Positions 1-10,227 are shown, numbered from the stretch's first letter. The stretch: DNA of 64,000 nt from Halovenus sp037080055 (GCF_037080055.1 NZ_JBAOJI010000004.1:186001-250000), one strand, 5' to 3'. Program-made: numbers and translations. The notes: a model not told the origin generated them from the letters alone.

Positions 1-648
1 AATCTCCACCGCAGCAACGACACCTATCGTGACTTCGACCTCTCACTGAGCGGCGGAAACATCTGGTTCAACGAGACGGCGATCACCATCGAAAGCAGTG
101 GGATAAATCTGTCAGCGGTATCGCCGGCCGACGATCCAAACCAGGCACAGATCGACCTGAACGCGCTCGAACACCGGTTCGACTCCGGCGACGAGACGGT
201 GAGTATCGCGTACGAGGGCGGCGGCGTATTCCGGACCGGCACCAGTCGAGCGCGGTATGAGCCGGGGATCACGGTCGAAGGAGACACCACGATTATCTCG
301 CTGGTCAATCTGACGACCGACGAAACGATCGATCGATCGGGTGCCTACGGGAGCGAGATTGCGCTCCAACCGACCGGAGTGCCACAGGAGGCCCCGGTGT
401 CGGCCGACAACCAGTTTATCAGTTTTAGCGCCGAACTGACTGGACAACGGCAGGTCCACGAGACGAGTTCGAGTGACTCTGACATCGAAATCGATATTTC
501 CGAATCGGCCCACCCCCAGCAGTGGGAATTTTATTTCGAGGAAGCCAGACACTGGAACGAACAGAGCGACGTAGTCTACGAGACGGACGGGATCGACACC
601 GTTCTCGTCCGCGTGTCGACCATCGAACTCTCGGTGCTGTCGCGGTGA
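1..648 (+). CDS. C-terminal part of a secreted, pilin-type surface protein (5' end outside window)
   Basis: The frame is open from base 1 and stops with TGA at 646-648, so only the last 215 residues are visible. They are beta-rich and acidic, without membrane segments. A stretch around residues 64-105 (SIAYEGGGVFRTG, then repeated T/I/V runs) resembles the segment YQGGGVLEVQSG in the large protein that follows, and is typical of haloarchaeal proteins that start with a pilin-like membrane helix. That N-terminus would lie outside the window, so the family is inferred. The neighbouring gene on the same strand belongs to the same general class, which suggests a surface-protein cluster. Confidence 0.7.
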   Translation, partial: NLHRSNDTYRDFDLSLSGGNIWFNETAITIESSGINLSAVSPADDPNQAQIDLNALEHRFDSGDETVSIAYEGGGVFRTGTSRARYEPGITVEGDTTIISLVNLTTDETIDRSGAYGSEIALQPTGVPQEAPVSADNQFISFSAELTGQRQVHETSSSDSDIEIDISESAHPQQWEFYFEEARHWNEQSDVVYETDGIDTVLVRVSTIELSVLSR

Positions 649-851
649 CCTTGCCAGACCCAGGCAGCATTCGATAGCTGTCGACGGGAGTTTTTCAGCG
701 AACACGACGCACCCACCAGTGGAGACGTTGCCACCTACTTATGGGAACAAGCGACACACCTCGTCGCAAGTATCAGCAATAAAAACACCAGACGGAGTCC
801 TATTTTCGTGGTGAACGGGGGTAGTAAACAAATCTGAAACTGGACAACGTA

Positions 852-859
852 TTTTTAAA
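852..859 (+). promoter_or_regulatory. TATA box for the vWA surface protein gene
   Basis: The sequence TTTTTAAA lies about 28-30 bases before the ATG at 886. This is the usual haloarchaeal spacing for a leaderless transcript. It favours the ATG at 886 over the in-frame TTG at 871. Confidence 0.6.
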
Positions 860-885
860 GGATAGCTACATTGTATCGGGTAACA

Positions 886-3800
886 ATGGGGTTTCAGTGG
901 GGACCAACAGATAACCGTGGTATCTCTGAGATATACGGGACAATTCTCATCATCTCACTCGTTTTCGTGACGGCAATTGCCCTCGTCGGAGTCGGCTTTT
1001 TCGTGTTGAACGATACGACGGGGAATGCGAACGATCGGCTGGCACAGGACTCGATCTTAGAACTCGATGACCGCCTGAACGAACTCGGTGCCGATCAGGC
1101 CGATAATTCGATCACGTGGGAAATTCCCGAGGGGACGGGGGACGACTTCGCGGTCGAGAGCGATGCCGGGCAGATCAACATCACTGTCGCGACGAACAAG
1201 ACGTACTGGAAGGCAGGCCACGAGGACGGCGCACTCGTCGATTTGGACGGCAGCAGTCGGGTAAATGCCACAGAGATCACGCTCGGAACGATCGTCCACG
1301 AGGGTGACGATGGTGTCAGGACAGTCTATCAGGGCGGCGGCGTGCTGGAAGTCCAGAGTGGCTCGGTCACCGTGCTCCGAGAGCCGAATATCGAGGCCAC
1401 GAACGAGACGCTCAATCTGAACCTGTTCGATCTCTCGTCGCTGGGGGACATCGGAGAAGGCCAAGAGGTCGAGTTGAGCCAGGCCGCCGACCCGGCGGAA
1501 ACCAGTTCGGTCCAGCAGATGATCGACGAGGCGATGCGAAACGACGGAGAGATCGTTGCGCCGGCGGAGATCAAGATGGTCGTCACGACCGAATACGCCG
1601 AAGCGTGGGAAGCCTTCGCCAAGGAGAGAGATTTCAAGACGTACGACACGGGCGAGTCGAATCAGGTCGGAATCGAGTTCGGGGAGTTCGGGAACGGGGT
1701 CGATCTCCCGCCGGATCCGGATGATCCCTACGGCGACGACGTGATCTATTCGGGAACCGCAGATCTGGCACCGGAATTGCACGATCCCGACGAAGGAGAG
1801 ATCACAGAGCCCAGTTCGGACAGTTTCACGGTCGACGATCCGAGCGGCTATTCCGTGGGGATTCACGTTCCGACCCCGGAGACCGACGGGGACGCGGAAT
1901 GGTGGACGTACAACGACGCTCTCGGCAGCGACGGCAAGTGGGAGAACATCGAGCGGTCGAACAAGGAGGTCGCTCCGCAGACCGCTGGCTTCCCGGATGT
2001 CAACAGTGATACCTTCGAGGTCGGTGACGAGCGGATCGTCTGTGTCGTCGACGGCAACAGCGATGACCTCAGGACGGCGGTCGAATCCGAAGGCGATGGC
2101 TGTCTCGAACACTCGGTCGGAGGAAACGAGACGGCACTCGAGGCCGACTTCCAGCCGTATCTCGAGGTCAGTGGTATCGATGTCGATCCGGGAACAGGGA
2201 GCCTTGTCGTTCGCGACGACGGCGACACAGTCGAGGTCGAAATCGAGGTCGAGAATACTGGACCGGGAGACGCAGAAAACGAACCAGTCGGGGCGTTTCT
2301 GAAAGACGACATCGGTGAGTTCGTCAGGGCAGGTCGGGGCAATCTCACCGTCGATAGCGGGGACGACGCAACTGCGATCGATGCCGAAATCGATCCGGGA
2401 TTCCTGCTCACCGAGCAAAGTGCGGACACGACGACGTTCGAGGTCGGCGGCGCAACGGCCTACGATCGGGACACGATCGGGAGATGGGCACTGAGAAACA
2501 GCAGCGCACCGAAAGATGTCGTGATCGATTCGATCAGTCTGGACAATACGACGATCACGGCGGGAGAGACGCTCAGCGGGGAAGTGGTGTTCAACAACAC
2601 CGATCCGACCGGGACCGCGATATCAGTCTCCGCGCTGGTGAGCGCGGGACCGAATAGTGAGGGGATTCGAGCGAATAACCTCGAACCGGACCCTGACGAG
2701 ACGACGACCGTCGAGTTCGATCTAAACACGGATCGCGGGAGTGCAGAGTTCGACAACGTCACCGTAGAGATCCCGGCCGTGACGAACAAGACGAAGAACA
2801 TCACTGTCGTCGACCCGGATACCACACCGGAGTTCGTCGTGACGGACACCGATTTCAAGACTGCCAAAACCGTCGAGAGTGGTGAGCCGATCAGGGTGAA
2901 CGCGACAGTCGAGAACGTCGGCAACGTGGCCGATGTCCAGCCTGTCCAGTTCGCGACGGTCGACGATATGGGTCGAATCAATGCGACCGTCGCTGTCGAA
3001 GGAGCGGCCGAACTCGACCCGAGAGAGAGTACGGAGGTACAACTCACGTGGCCGACATCAGCACGGGATATCGGGGAGTACAACGTCTCGGTGTTCACGG
3101 CAGAGGACAACAGTTCGATCGAACCTGTCGAAGTCGAACCCGCGCCGGATACGGACGCGGAGTTCGAAGTCGATATCCTCGACACGAACGATCCGATCAG
3201 TGCCTCCGAGCGACTCGAAGTCGAGGTCAACGTGACCAACGTCGGTGCGGAACGCGCCAAAAAGTTCGTCTGGCTCGCCGAAGAGGGTGAATTCGCTGCG
3301 TTCAACCGAACGAGTGTCGATCTGCCAGCCGGCGACAGCAAGCAGGTCACACTGTCCTGGGAGACCAACCGCGACGACGCAGGGAACCCGACAGTCGTCG
3401 TCGAGACACAGGACGACGACGAGTCCAAGGAGGTGACGATCAACGATCCCGGCGCGGAGGCGGATCTGGACCTCGTGGATCTGGTCCGGTTCGATCCCGG
3501 TGACGGAATTATGGTCGCCGGCGAACAGGCGAATGTGACGGCCATCGTCGAGAATCCCTCGAGCGAAGACGGGGAGCTCTCGGGGTCGGGGCTCGTGATA
3601 CTCGAGGACATCACCGGCAACGTCACCGATACGGGCGAAACTGGGCTGCTCGGACCGGGCGACCAGGCACAGATCAATCTCTCCTGGAACACCTTCCCCG
3701 GCGACGAGGGTGACGGGAATCTGACGGCAACACTCGACGGCCAATCAGAGAGTGTGGACCTCGAAGTCGAACCACAGCGCGGCGAGCGCAACCCACTGGA

Positions 3801-6237
3801 TGTCTCGTTTGTGCACGACGAATCCGGTTCGATGGACGATAACGACCCCGATGCAGAACGGATCGACGCCACAGAACAGTTCGTGGGGTCGTTGAACGAG
3901 AGCAAAGATCGGGTGGGCTACGTGCAGTTCGACACCGGTTCGCGGGTCGAACAGACGTTGACCGGAGATTTCGGGGCTCTCAACGATTCGCTCAGTCCAG
4001 ATCCGGTCGGGGGCACCGATATCGCCGGCGGGATTACGAAAGGGCTGGAATCGCTCGGTGCAGTCGAACCGACAGCCACCCGGAAGGGACCCGACGAGAC
4101 CTTCACGGTTGACCCCGGTGAGCGGGCAATTGTCGCGCCTGCTGACGACAGCGAGGACAGCTACGTTGCCAACCCCGGAGAGGAGGTTACGCTGGGGCAG
4201 TCGTGTTCGTTCATCTTCTGCGTTCCTGATGAGGCAACAATATACGAACTTAACGAAGATTTCGACAGACAGAAAAACATCGTACTGCTCGGAGACGGTG
4301 CGCACAACCGTGGTAACCCCCGACCAGAGACCGCGGCAGAACTCGCTGACATCCTGAACGTCACCACCTACACGGTTGGATTGGGTGAGGATATGAATGG
4401 AAGCGACGGCGAACAGACCCTAAAAGAGATTGCCACGACACCGGAGAACTACTTTTACGCGGAAAATGCAGACGAACTGGCGGAGAAATTCCAGAGCATT
4501 CAGAACGAAGTGATCGAAGTCGAAAATCCACAGTTCGAGGCCGAAATCGAAGACGACAGCGCCAGAGAGGCCAACCTCGGTGAGGATGTCAGCGTCGACG
4601 TGAACGTGACGAATACAGGCAATGTCAGCGGCGAGCGCCCGGTCTGGCTGGTCGAAGAGTTCAGCGGCAGTCCCGTCGCCAGTACGACGGTCAACCTGAC
4701 CAGCGGCGACAGCGAGACGGTGACACTGACCTGGAACGGAGTCGAGATCAGCGAAAGCGAGTTCGACGACGGGAGCCCGCCGTCGGCGACTGACGATCTG
4801 ACCGTTCGGACCGCAAGCAGTACCGACGCGGTCGATCTGACAGTCGAGAACCCACCGTCCTTTTTCGAGGTGCGCGACGCCACACTCGAAAACACCGGTG
4901 ATCAGCCGATTCCCCCAGACGGTGAAGTTCGAGTCGAAGCGACGGTCGAAAACACCAAAAGCGGCTTCGACGAGCAGGAGATCTTCCTGCGGGCACCGTG
5001 GGGAGCCCCGGTCGACAGTGAGACGGTCGAACTCGGCGGCGGCGACGCTCCCGAAGACGTGACGCTCGTGTGGGACCTCTCGGACGTGGGGCTCAACAGA
5101 GAGACACTCACGGTCGATATTACGAGTGACGACGATGACGCCACGGTTTCGGGAATCGATCTGGAAGAAACGACAGTCGAGATTCCCGAGTACGAAGTCG
5201 AGAACATCACCTCAAACGCCAACGCGACAGCAGACAAGTCGATCGAAGCCGGAGAGACCCTCGATGTCACAGCACAAATCCGCAACGTCGGGAACACGAC
5301 CGCAGAACAGTTCGTCCAGTTACGAGACTTCGACGGGGATATCGTCGGCGTGAAGCCGGTCGCAATCCCGGACGATGGAGCGGTTCACGATGTGGATCTG
5401 AGCTGGAACACGACCGTCTTCGACGACGGCATCGGAGAGATTTCGGTGGCGCCGACTGTCGGAACCGAAGCCAACCAGACGGTCAACATCACGAAGTACG
5501 ACCCGGACGCGGACTTTACCATCGATATCATCGATACGAACGCCACCGAGAGCGATGGAGAGTCCATTACCGCCGGCCGGGAGACCCTCGAAGTCACTGT
5601 CGAGGTTACGAACACCGGCGAAGCCGACAGGGCAATCGTCGAACTCAACGACACAGATGCCGCAGATCGGATTCCGACACTACGAGATCTCGGTGAGATC
5701 GGCAACGGCAAATCAGTCGAAGCGACGCTCCGGTACCGAACGGGGTCGGACGACTATCAGATCGAGGAAATCAGGGCCGGAATCGAACGATACGATGCAA
5801 ACGCGACGAGAGATGTCAACATAACACGCCTCGATGTCGAGTCGGCTGTCGAAATATCGGGCGTCACAAGCAACGCCGACACCAGAGCGAACGCGGTGAC
5901 CGCCGGGACCGGGACGGTAGAGATCGCGGTCAGCTTCAAGCCCGGTAAGACGCCCTCGAACGGCGATATCGTCTCCCTGTACGAAGGGGATACCGTCAAA
6001 AGCGGGAACTTGCTCAATTTCAGTTCGTGGAGCGGCAGCGGTCCGATCACGCTCGAGTGGCAACCAGCTGTCGGCGACGGCGATAATCTGAGCCCGCGCG
6101 AGGTGACAGTCTCGGTCAAAGAGAAAACGAAGACGACGGCGGTGTACGTCGACCCCGCACCCGAGGGAGCGACTGAGGGCGGAGACGGTTCCCAGGAACC
6201 TGTCGGAATCGATATCGACGAAATACAGGTCTCATAA
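886..6237 (+). CDS. Giant surface protein: pilin-like N-terminus, CARDB-like repeats, central von Willebrand A domain
   Basis: The protein has about 1,783 residues. Residues 8-40 (RGISEIYGTILIIS and a hydrophobic stretch) match the haloarchaeal pilin/archaellin-type N-terminus that is inserted in the membrane. About five Ig-like repeats with the pattern VxVxxxVxNxG (CARDB type) precede a von Willebrand A domain at about residues 970-1205, and about five more follow it. The vWA domain keeps a full MIDAS metal site: DESGS at about 976, GGTDI, and LGDG at about 1134. The architecture suggests a metal-dependent surface adhesin or structural protein; no ligand can be named. The stop is 12 bases before the next gene, so the two are probably one operon. 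No C-terminal sorting signal is seen. The start was chosen from the TATA spacing. Confidence 0.85.
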   Translation: MGFQWGPTDNRGISEIYGTILIISLVFVTAIALVGVGFFVLNDTTGNANDRLAQDSILELDDRLNELGADQADNSITWEIPEGTGDDFAVESDAGQINITVATNKTYWKAGHEDGALVDLDGSSRVNATEITLGTIVHEGDDGVRTVYQGGGVLEVQSGSVTVLREPNIEATNETLNLNLFDLSSLGDIGEGQEVELSQAADPAETSSVQQMIDEAMRNDGEIVAPAEIKMVVTTEYAEAWEAFAKERDFKTYDTGESNQVGIEFGEFGNGVDLPPDPDDPYGDDVIYSGTADLAPELHDPDEGEITEPSSDSFTVDDPSGYSVGIHVPTPETDGDAEWWTYNDALGSDGKWENIERSNKEVAPQTAGFPDVNSDTFEVGDERIVCVVDGNSDDLRTAVESEGDGCLEHSVGGNETALEADFQPYLEVSGIDVDPGTGSLVVRDDGDTVEVEIEVENTGPGDAENEPVGAFLKDDIGEFVRAGRGNLTVDSGDDATAIDAEIDPGFLLTEQSADTTTFEVGGATAYDRDTIGRWALRNSSAPKDVVIDSISLDNTTITAGETLSGEVVFNNTDPTGTAISVSALVSAGPNSEGIRANNLEPDPDETTTVEFDLNTDRGSAEFDNVTVEIPAVTNKTKNITVVDPDTTPEFVVTDTDFKTAKTVESGEPIRVNATVENVGNVADVQPVQFATVDDMGRINATVAVEGAAELDPRESTEVQLTWPTSARDIGEYNVSVFTAEDNSSIEPVEVEPAPDTDAEFEVDILDTNDPISASERLEVEVNVTNVGAERAKKFVWLAEEGEFAAFNRTSVDLPAGDSKQVTLSWETNRDDAGNPTVVVETQDDDESKEVTINDPGAEADLDLVDLVRFDPGDGIMVAGEQANVTAIVENPSSEDGELSGSGLVILEDITGNVTDTGETGLLGPGDQAQINLSWNTFPGDEGDGNLTATLDGQSESVDLEVEPQRGERNPLDVSFVHDESGSMDDNDPDAERIDATEQFVGSLNESKDRVGYVQFDTGSRVEQTLTGDFGALNDSLSPDPVGGTDIAGGITKGLESLGAVEPTATRKGPDETFTVDPGERAIVAPADDSEDSYVANPGEEVTLGQSCSFIFCVPDEATIYELNEDFDRQKNIVLLGDGAHNRGNPRPETAAELADILNVTTYTVGLGEDMNGSDGEQTLKEIATTPENYFYAENADELAEKFQSIQNEVIEVENPQFEAEIEDDSAREANLGEDVSVDVNVTNTGNVSGERPVWLVEEFSGSPVASTTVNLTSGDSETVTLTWNGVEISESEFDDGSPPSATDDLTVRTASSTDAVDLTVENPPSFFEVRDATLENTGDQPIPPDGEVRVEATVENTKSGFDEQEIFLRAPWGAPVDSETVELGGGDAPEDVTLVWDLSDVGLNRETLTVDITSDDDDATVSGIDLEETTVEIPEYEVENITSNANATADKSIEAGETLDVTAQIRNVGNTTAEQFVQLRDFDGDIVGVKPVAIPDDGAVHDVDLSWNTTVFDDGIGEISVAPTVGTEANQTVNITKYDPDADFTIDIIDTNATESDGESITAGRETLEVTVEVTNTGEADRAIVELNDTDAADRIPTLRDLGEIGNGKSVEATLRYRTGSDDYQIEEIRAGIERYDANATRDVNITRLDVESAVEISGVTSNADTRANAVTAGTGTVEIAVSFKPGKTPSNGDIVSLYEGDTVKSGNLLNFSSWSGSGPITLEWQPAVGDGDNLSPREVTVSVKEKTKTTAVYVDPAPEGATEGGDGSQEPVGIDIDEIQVS

Positions 6238-6249
6238 ACACAACTGACA

Positions 6250-7662
6250 ATGAACATGTACTCGACCCGTCGAACGATCCTCGCGGCGCTCGCAGCGGTT
6301 GGTGGAACAGCACTCGGAAAGCCAGCGTTCGCAGCAACAACGGAGTCGGTGGAGGGATGGCCCTACGCCAAGCGTGATCCAGCGAATACGAATCACGCCC
6401 CAGACGTGACGGGACCGCAGGAAAACATCGCTATGGAGTCAATTATCAGCGTTTCCGACACCCCCAGCGATGGGATTATCGTCGCCGACGGGACCGTCTC
6501 TGTCGGAAGTGCTGAAAGCGTTGCCGCGTACAGTCTCGGTGACTGGACCGAACAGTGGCGGTGGTCCGCACGTGACCCCCCCGCAGGCGAACCCATCGCG
6601 TACGCGAACCAGTTGTTGTTCGTACTCGCAGAGGGTGAGGGACAGGTTGCCAGATTCATCGAGACCGATACGGTTGAGCAGCGGTTGCAGGCCCGCGTGG
6701 GGCGAGACGCGACGATCACTCCGGTCGGCGAAGACGTGTACGTCTCGGGAGCAAAGGGATTGGTTTCGCTTGATCGATCCGGGACGGGGCAGTGGCAACA
6801 ATCGTTCGAGCAGGCGAGTGTCGGGACAGCCGTCCAAGACGGGACAGTTTTCGTGACGACCCAAAACGAAGTGGTCGCGTTATCTCGGGCGGAGGGGGAG
6901 GTTCAGTGGCGCGAATCGGTGTCTGCACTGGAAGCGCCGGTGGTCGCAAACGGACGTGTATACGTCGCTGGCGAGACGCTGGCCGCGTTCGACAGTACAG
7001 ATGGGACGCAGTTGTGGCGGTCGGTTGAACTCCCCTCGGCGACGACAGCCCCGGCAGCGACAGCAGAGACCGTCTACGTCGGTGCGGGCGAAGACGGTAC
7101 AGAGCACACGTTTTTTGCACTGGACGCCGAAACCGGCGAACTCGAGTGGCAGGCCAAACTCGGGAGTACCGCAGTGCCGACGGCCAGCCCCGCAACGACT
7201 CGTCCGGCGGTGACAGCAGAGACTGTCTACGTGGGCGGGAACCGAACGATGCACGGAATCGATACCGAGAGCGGTGAGATCCTGTGGCGGGAGTCTGTCG
7301 ACGGAGCAGTCGGATCACCAGTCCCCGTTGGCGGACAGCTGTTGTTCACGACCGATGCGGGCAAAGTACTCACTATCACCGAAACCGAAAGCGGTGAGAA
7401 GACTGATCAGCAGTCATCCGGGCAATCCAGTGAAGACGGGCAAGCAAATCAGACCGATGACGACACGGAGACGGGCGACGACGGAGATGTCGACGAGGAA
7501 GATGCCGAGGACAGCGACGACGGCTCCGGTCCCGGCTTCGGCCTTTCGACGGGATTGACGGCACTCGGTGGCGTCGGCTATCTGCTCAGGCGTCGGCTTC
7601 GGTCCGGTCGCGAAGAGCCATCACGAAAGCTCCGTGAGGAGATGGACCAGCGAGAGGAGTAG
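6250..7662 (+). CDS. Tat-exported PQQ-like beta-propeller protein with PGF-CTERM anchor
   Basis: The protein has 470 residues. It opens with a twin-arginine signal (TRRTILAAL) and an AFA-like signal peptidase site near residue 28. A beta-propeller of PQQ/BamB type follows, with recurring blades containing W, L/V-YV-G and ALDAETGE-like motifs. An acidic, low-complexity linker (about 375-420) leads to GPGFGLSTGL, a hydrophobic stretch and an RRR cluster. This is the PGF-CTERM signal that archaeosortase A cuts before lipid attachment. The protein should therefore sit outside the membrane. It is probably co-transcribed with the vWA surface protein, which hints at a joint role; its ligand is unknown. 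A second in-frame ATG lies at 6256. Confidence 0.85.
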   Translation: MNMYSTRRTILAALAAVGGTALGKPAFAATTESVEGWPYAKRDPANTNHAPDVTGPQENIAMESIISVSDTPSDGIIVADGTVSVGSAESVAAYSLGDWTEQWRWSARDPPAGEPIAYANQLLFVLAEGEGQVARFIETDTVEQRLQARVGRDATITPVGEDVYVSGAKGLVSLDRSGTGQWQQSFEQASVGTAVQDGTVFVTTQNEVVALSRAEGEVQWRESVSALEAPVVANGRVYVAGETLAAFDSTDGTQLWRSVELPSATTAPAATAETVYVGAGEDGTEHTFFALDAETGELEWQAKLGSTAVPTASPATTRPAVTAETVYVGGNRTMHGIDTESGEILWRESVDGAVGSPVPVGGQLLFTTDAGKVLTITETESGEKTDQQSSGQSSEDGQANQTDDDTETGDDGDVDEEDAEDSDDGSGPGFGLSTGLTALGGVGYLLRRRLRSGREEPSRKLREEMDQREE

Positions 7663-8406
7663 GACGACACCGACGAGTAACAGCGAGAAGACGCCGGTCG
7701 CCGCGGCGAGTGTCGGATCGGTGCCGGGCCGGTTGAGCATGAACCAGGTCGTCGCCAGCGCGCTCACGACGAGCGTGAGATAGATAACGAGCCACGAACC
7801 GAGTCGGCGGACGATACCGAAAGCAGTCTTGAGTGGCGACGACGCACCAGTGGAGGTGTCTGCGCGCGTATACGGGCGGCGTCGTCCGGTTCTCTCGGCA
7901 CGGTGGCCACGTGACCAGCGAGGCCGCTGGGTTCGTCGTCGGTCCCGCCGTGTGCGGCCAGTTCCAGCGGCGGTGTCACCACCGGCGGTGCCGCTGGGGC
8001 GACTCCCGCGAGTGCTGGATTGGGTCGTCGACTCACCAGTCGAGTTCCAGCCCCTGGTTGTTGAGTCGGACTGACTCGCCCCCCACGTCTCTCCCGTATG
8101 TGAGTCGTTACCCATCGTGGTCGTGTCGCCGTCAGATGCCGGTGTCCAGACAGAACTCTCCACATGCTGGCGGATGTAGGCGTCGTGGCCGAGGCGGTCG
8201 TAGGCGCTCCGTTCGTCGGTGTCGAGCAGCACGTCCCGGGCGGTCGTGAGACGTTTGAACCGTTCGCTCGCATCGGGGTCGTCGTTGACGTCCGGATGGC
8301 ACTCTTTGACCTGTCTACGGTAGGCCTGGCGAATCACACCCGAATCGGCATCCTGCTTCACCCCCAGGATCGTATAGAAGGTCTCCCCCATCGGCCGACT
8401 GGACAT
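7621..8406 (-). CDS. J-domain (DnaJ-like) membrane protein
   Basis: The protein has 261 residues. Residues 8-70 form a J domain with the HPD motif (ECHPDVNDD) that stimulates Hsp70/DnaK ATPase. A Ser/Thr/Gly/Arg-rich linker follows. The last about 70 residues hold two hydrophobic helices, so the J domain is probably tethered to the membrane on the cytoplasmic side. It has no Gly/Phe or zinc domain and is not a full DnaJ. The gene converges on the beta-propeller gene and overlaps its end by 42 bases. It is divergent from tyrS. An ATG five codons later (8391) is a possible alternative start. Confidence 0.85.
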   Translation of the reverse strand: MSSRPMGETFYTILGVKQDADSGVIRQAYRRQVKECHPDVNDDPDASERFKRLTTARDVLLDTDERSAYDRLGHDAYIRQHVESSVWTPASDGDTTTMGNDSHTGETWGASQSDSTTRGWNSTGESTTQSSTRGSRPSGTAGGDTAAGTGRTRRDRRRTQRPRWSRGHRAERTGRRRPYTRADTSTGASSPLKTAFGIVRRLGSWLVIYLTLVVSALATTWFMLNRPGTDPTLAAATGVFSLLLVGVVLLLSLVHLLTELS

Positions 8407-8454
8407 ACGAAATCCCGGATCAAATAGCTAACTCCCGCGCGAGGGACAGACGCA

Positions 8455-8462
8455 TCTTTTAT
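8455..8462 (+). promoter_or_regulatory. TATA box for tyrS
   Basis: CTTTTATT lies about 28 bases before the tyrS ATG at 8487, which indicates a leaderless transcript. Confidence 0.55.
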
Positions 8463-8486
8463 TCGAGCGCAGGCGGATGGACAGGT

Positions 8487-9518
8487 ATGGACGCAGACAC
8501 GCGTTACGACCTCGTCACACGCTACACCGAGGAGGTCGTCACCGACGAGGAACTGGAGTCACTGCTTGCGGATTCACCGAGCGCCTACATCGGCTACGCG
8601 CCGACCGGCGAGATGCACATCGGCCACTTCACCACGATGCGAAAGCTCGCCGACTTTCTCCGGGCGGATATCGACGTGACGGTGCTGATCGCCGACCTGC
8701 ACGCCCACCTCGACAGCGAGAAGAGCCCCTGGGACTTGCTTGAGGCCCGCAGTGAGTACTACGAGGAAGCCATCCGCGGGATGATCGAAGCGACGGGCGC
8801 CGACCCCGAGCAGATCGACTTCGTCCGCGGCCGGGAGTTCCAACTCGACGAGGAGTACACGATGGAGATGTATCGGATGGCCGCCGAGACGACCGTCGCC
8901 CGCGCACAGCGGGCCGGCAGCGAAGTCGTCCGCGAGAGCGAGAGCCCGAATCTCGGGGGGCTGATCTACTCGCTGATGCAGAGTCTGGACGTGAAAGCGC
9001 TCGACGCCGACATCGCCTACGGCGGGATCGACCAGCGCGGCATCTACATGCTCGGCCGCGAACTCCTCCCGGAACACGGCCACGACGCGCCGGTCTGTCT
9101 GTTCGCACCACTCCTGTCGGGGCTGTCGGGCGGCAAGATGAGCGCCTCCGACGCTGCCTCGAAGGTCAACCTCACCGACTCGCCCGAGGAAGTCGACGAG
9201 AAGATCAACGACGCGTACTGTCCGATGGGCGAGGTAGAGGACAACGGCGTTCTCGAATACCTGAAATATCTCGTCTTCCCGGTGCTCGACGAGCGCGGCG
9301 AGAACTTCGTCGTCGAGCGTCCCGAAGAGTACGGCGGGGATCTGGTCTACAAGAGCTACGAGCAGGTCGAAGAGGATTTCGTCGCCGAGGATCTCCACCC
9401 GGCCGATCTGAAAGGCGCGGCCGCCAGCGCGATCTCGGAAGTGATCGATCCGGTCCGCGAGCGACTGAGCGGCCAGCAGGAGTTGCTCGCTGACGCCTAC
9501 CCCGAAAAGTACGACTGA
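8487..9518 (+). CDS. tyrS: Tyrosyl-tRNA synthetase
   Basis: The enzyme charges tRNA-Tyr with tyrosine using ATP, in the cytoplasm. The 343-residue protein is a compact archaeal-type class Ic synthetase. It has the HIGH signature (GEMHIGHF, residues about 40-47) and the KMSKS-type loop (GGKMSASDA, about 213-221), and tyrosine-binding region motifs such as YGGIDQRG. Length matches archaeal TyrRS, which lacks the bacterial S4 domain. The TGA stop overlaps the ATG of the next gene by one base, so the Trm9-like methyltransferase is translationally coupled. Both act on tRNA. Confidence 0.97.
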   Translation: MDADTRYDLVTRYTEEVVTDEELESLLADSPSAYIGYAPTGEMHIGHFTTMRKLADFLRADIDVTVLIADLHAHLDSEKSPWDLLEARSEYYEEAIRGMIEATGADPEQIDFVRGREFQLDEEYTMEMYRMAAETTVARAQRAGSEVVRESESPNLGGLIYSLMQSLDVKALDADIAYGGIDQRGIYMLGRELLPEHGHDAPVCLFAPLLSGLSGGKMSASDAASKVNLTDSPEEVDEKINDAYCPMGEVEDNGVLEYLKYLVFPVLDERGENFVVERPEEYGGDLVYKSYEQVEEDFVAEDLHPADLKGAAASAISEVIDPVRERLSGQQELLADAYPEKYD

Positions 9519-10180
9519 TGGCCGACGACCCGGACCGCGAACCAGCGCGGATTCAGGCAGTCTACGACGAGATTGCCGATCACTTCGCCGAGACGCGTGC
9601 CTATCCGTGGCCCGAGGTCGAAGAATTTCTCGCAGAGATGTCCGGCGTCAGTCGAGCGCTCGACATCGGCAGTGGGAACGGCCGCCACACGGCCTTGCTT
9701 GCCGACTGTGCCGACACCGCGGTCGGCTTCGATATCAGCCGCGAACTGCTGGGGACGGCCAAAGAGCGGATGGCTGACGACGGGTGGGAAGCCGAACTCG
9801 TCCAAGGCGACGGCGCGGCGCTTCCGTTCCGGTCGGGGAGTATCGACGTTGCAGTCTACGTCGCGACGCTGCACCATCTGTCCGACCGAGGGGCGCGCGT
9901 AGCGAGTCTGCGCGAACTCGGGAGAGTACTCGACGGAGACGGCCGAGCACTCGTCAGCGCCTGGAGTACGGCCCACGACAGGTTCGACGAGTACGACGGA
10001 ACCGAACCGAAGGGGTTCGATACGACCGTCGACTGGACGCTACCCGGCGGCGAGACTGTCGGGCGGTTCTACCATATCTACGCTCCCGAGGAGTTCGCGG
10101 CGGATCTCTCCGAGGCCAGCCTGACCGTCGAAGATCGGTACGTCTCCAGCGGGAACTGTTATGCCGAAGTGACGGCGTGA
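9518..10180 (+). CDS. Trm9-like SAM-dependent tRNA methyltransferase
   Basis: The protein has 220 residues and a class I methyltransferase fold: motif I is LDIGSGNGRH (about 47-56) and the motif II acidic end is GFDIS. The N-terminus (VYDEIADHFAETRAYPWPEVEEFL pattern, split here: VYDEIADHF then PWPEVEEFL) matches the eukaryotic Trm9/ALKBH8 signature. The C-terminal RFYHIY also fits. Trm9 enzymes methylate a carboxymethyl group on the wobble uridine of tRNA and use the zinc protein Trm112 as partner. Haloarchaeal Trm9 homologues are known. Substrate here is inferred. The gene is coupled to tyrS by a one-base overlap (TGATG). Confidence 0.8.
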   Translation: MADDPDREPARIQAVYDEIADHFAETRAYPWPEVEEFLAEMSGVSRALDIGSGNGRHTALLADCADTAVGFDISRELLGTAKERMADDGWEAELVQGDGAALPFRSGSIDVAVYVATLHHLSDRGARVASLRELGRVLDGDGRALVSAWSTAHDRFDEYDGTEPKGFDTTVDWTLPGGETVGRFYHIYAPEEFAADLSEASLTVEDRYVSSGNCYAEVTA

Positions 10181-10227
10181 GCGCAATCGGGCGTAACGCT
10201 CTCCACGCAGGAAGTCGAATGGAGTGT

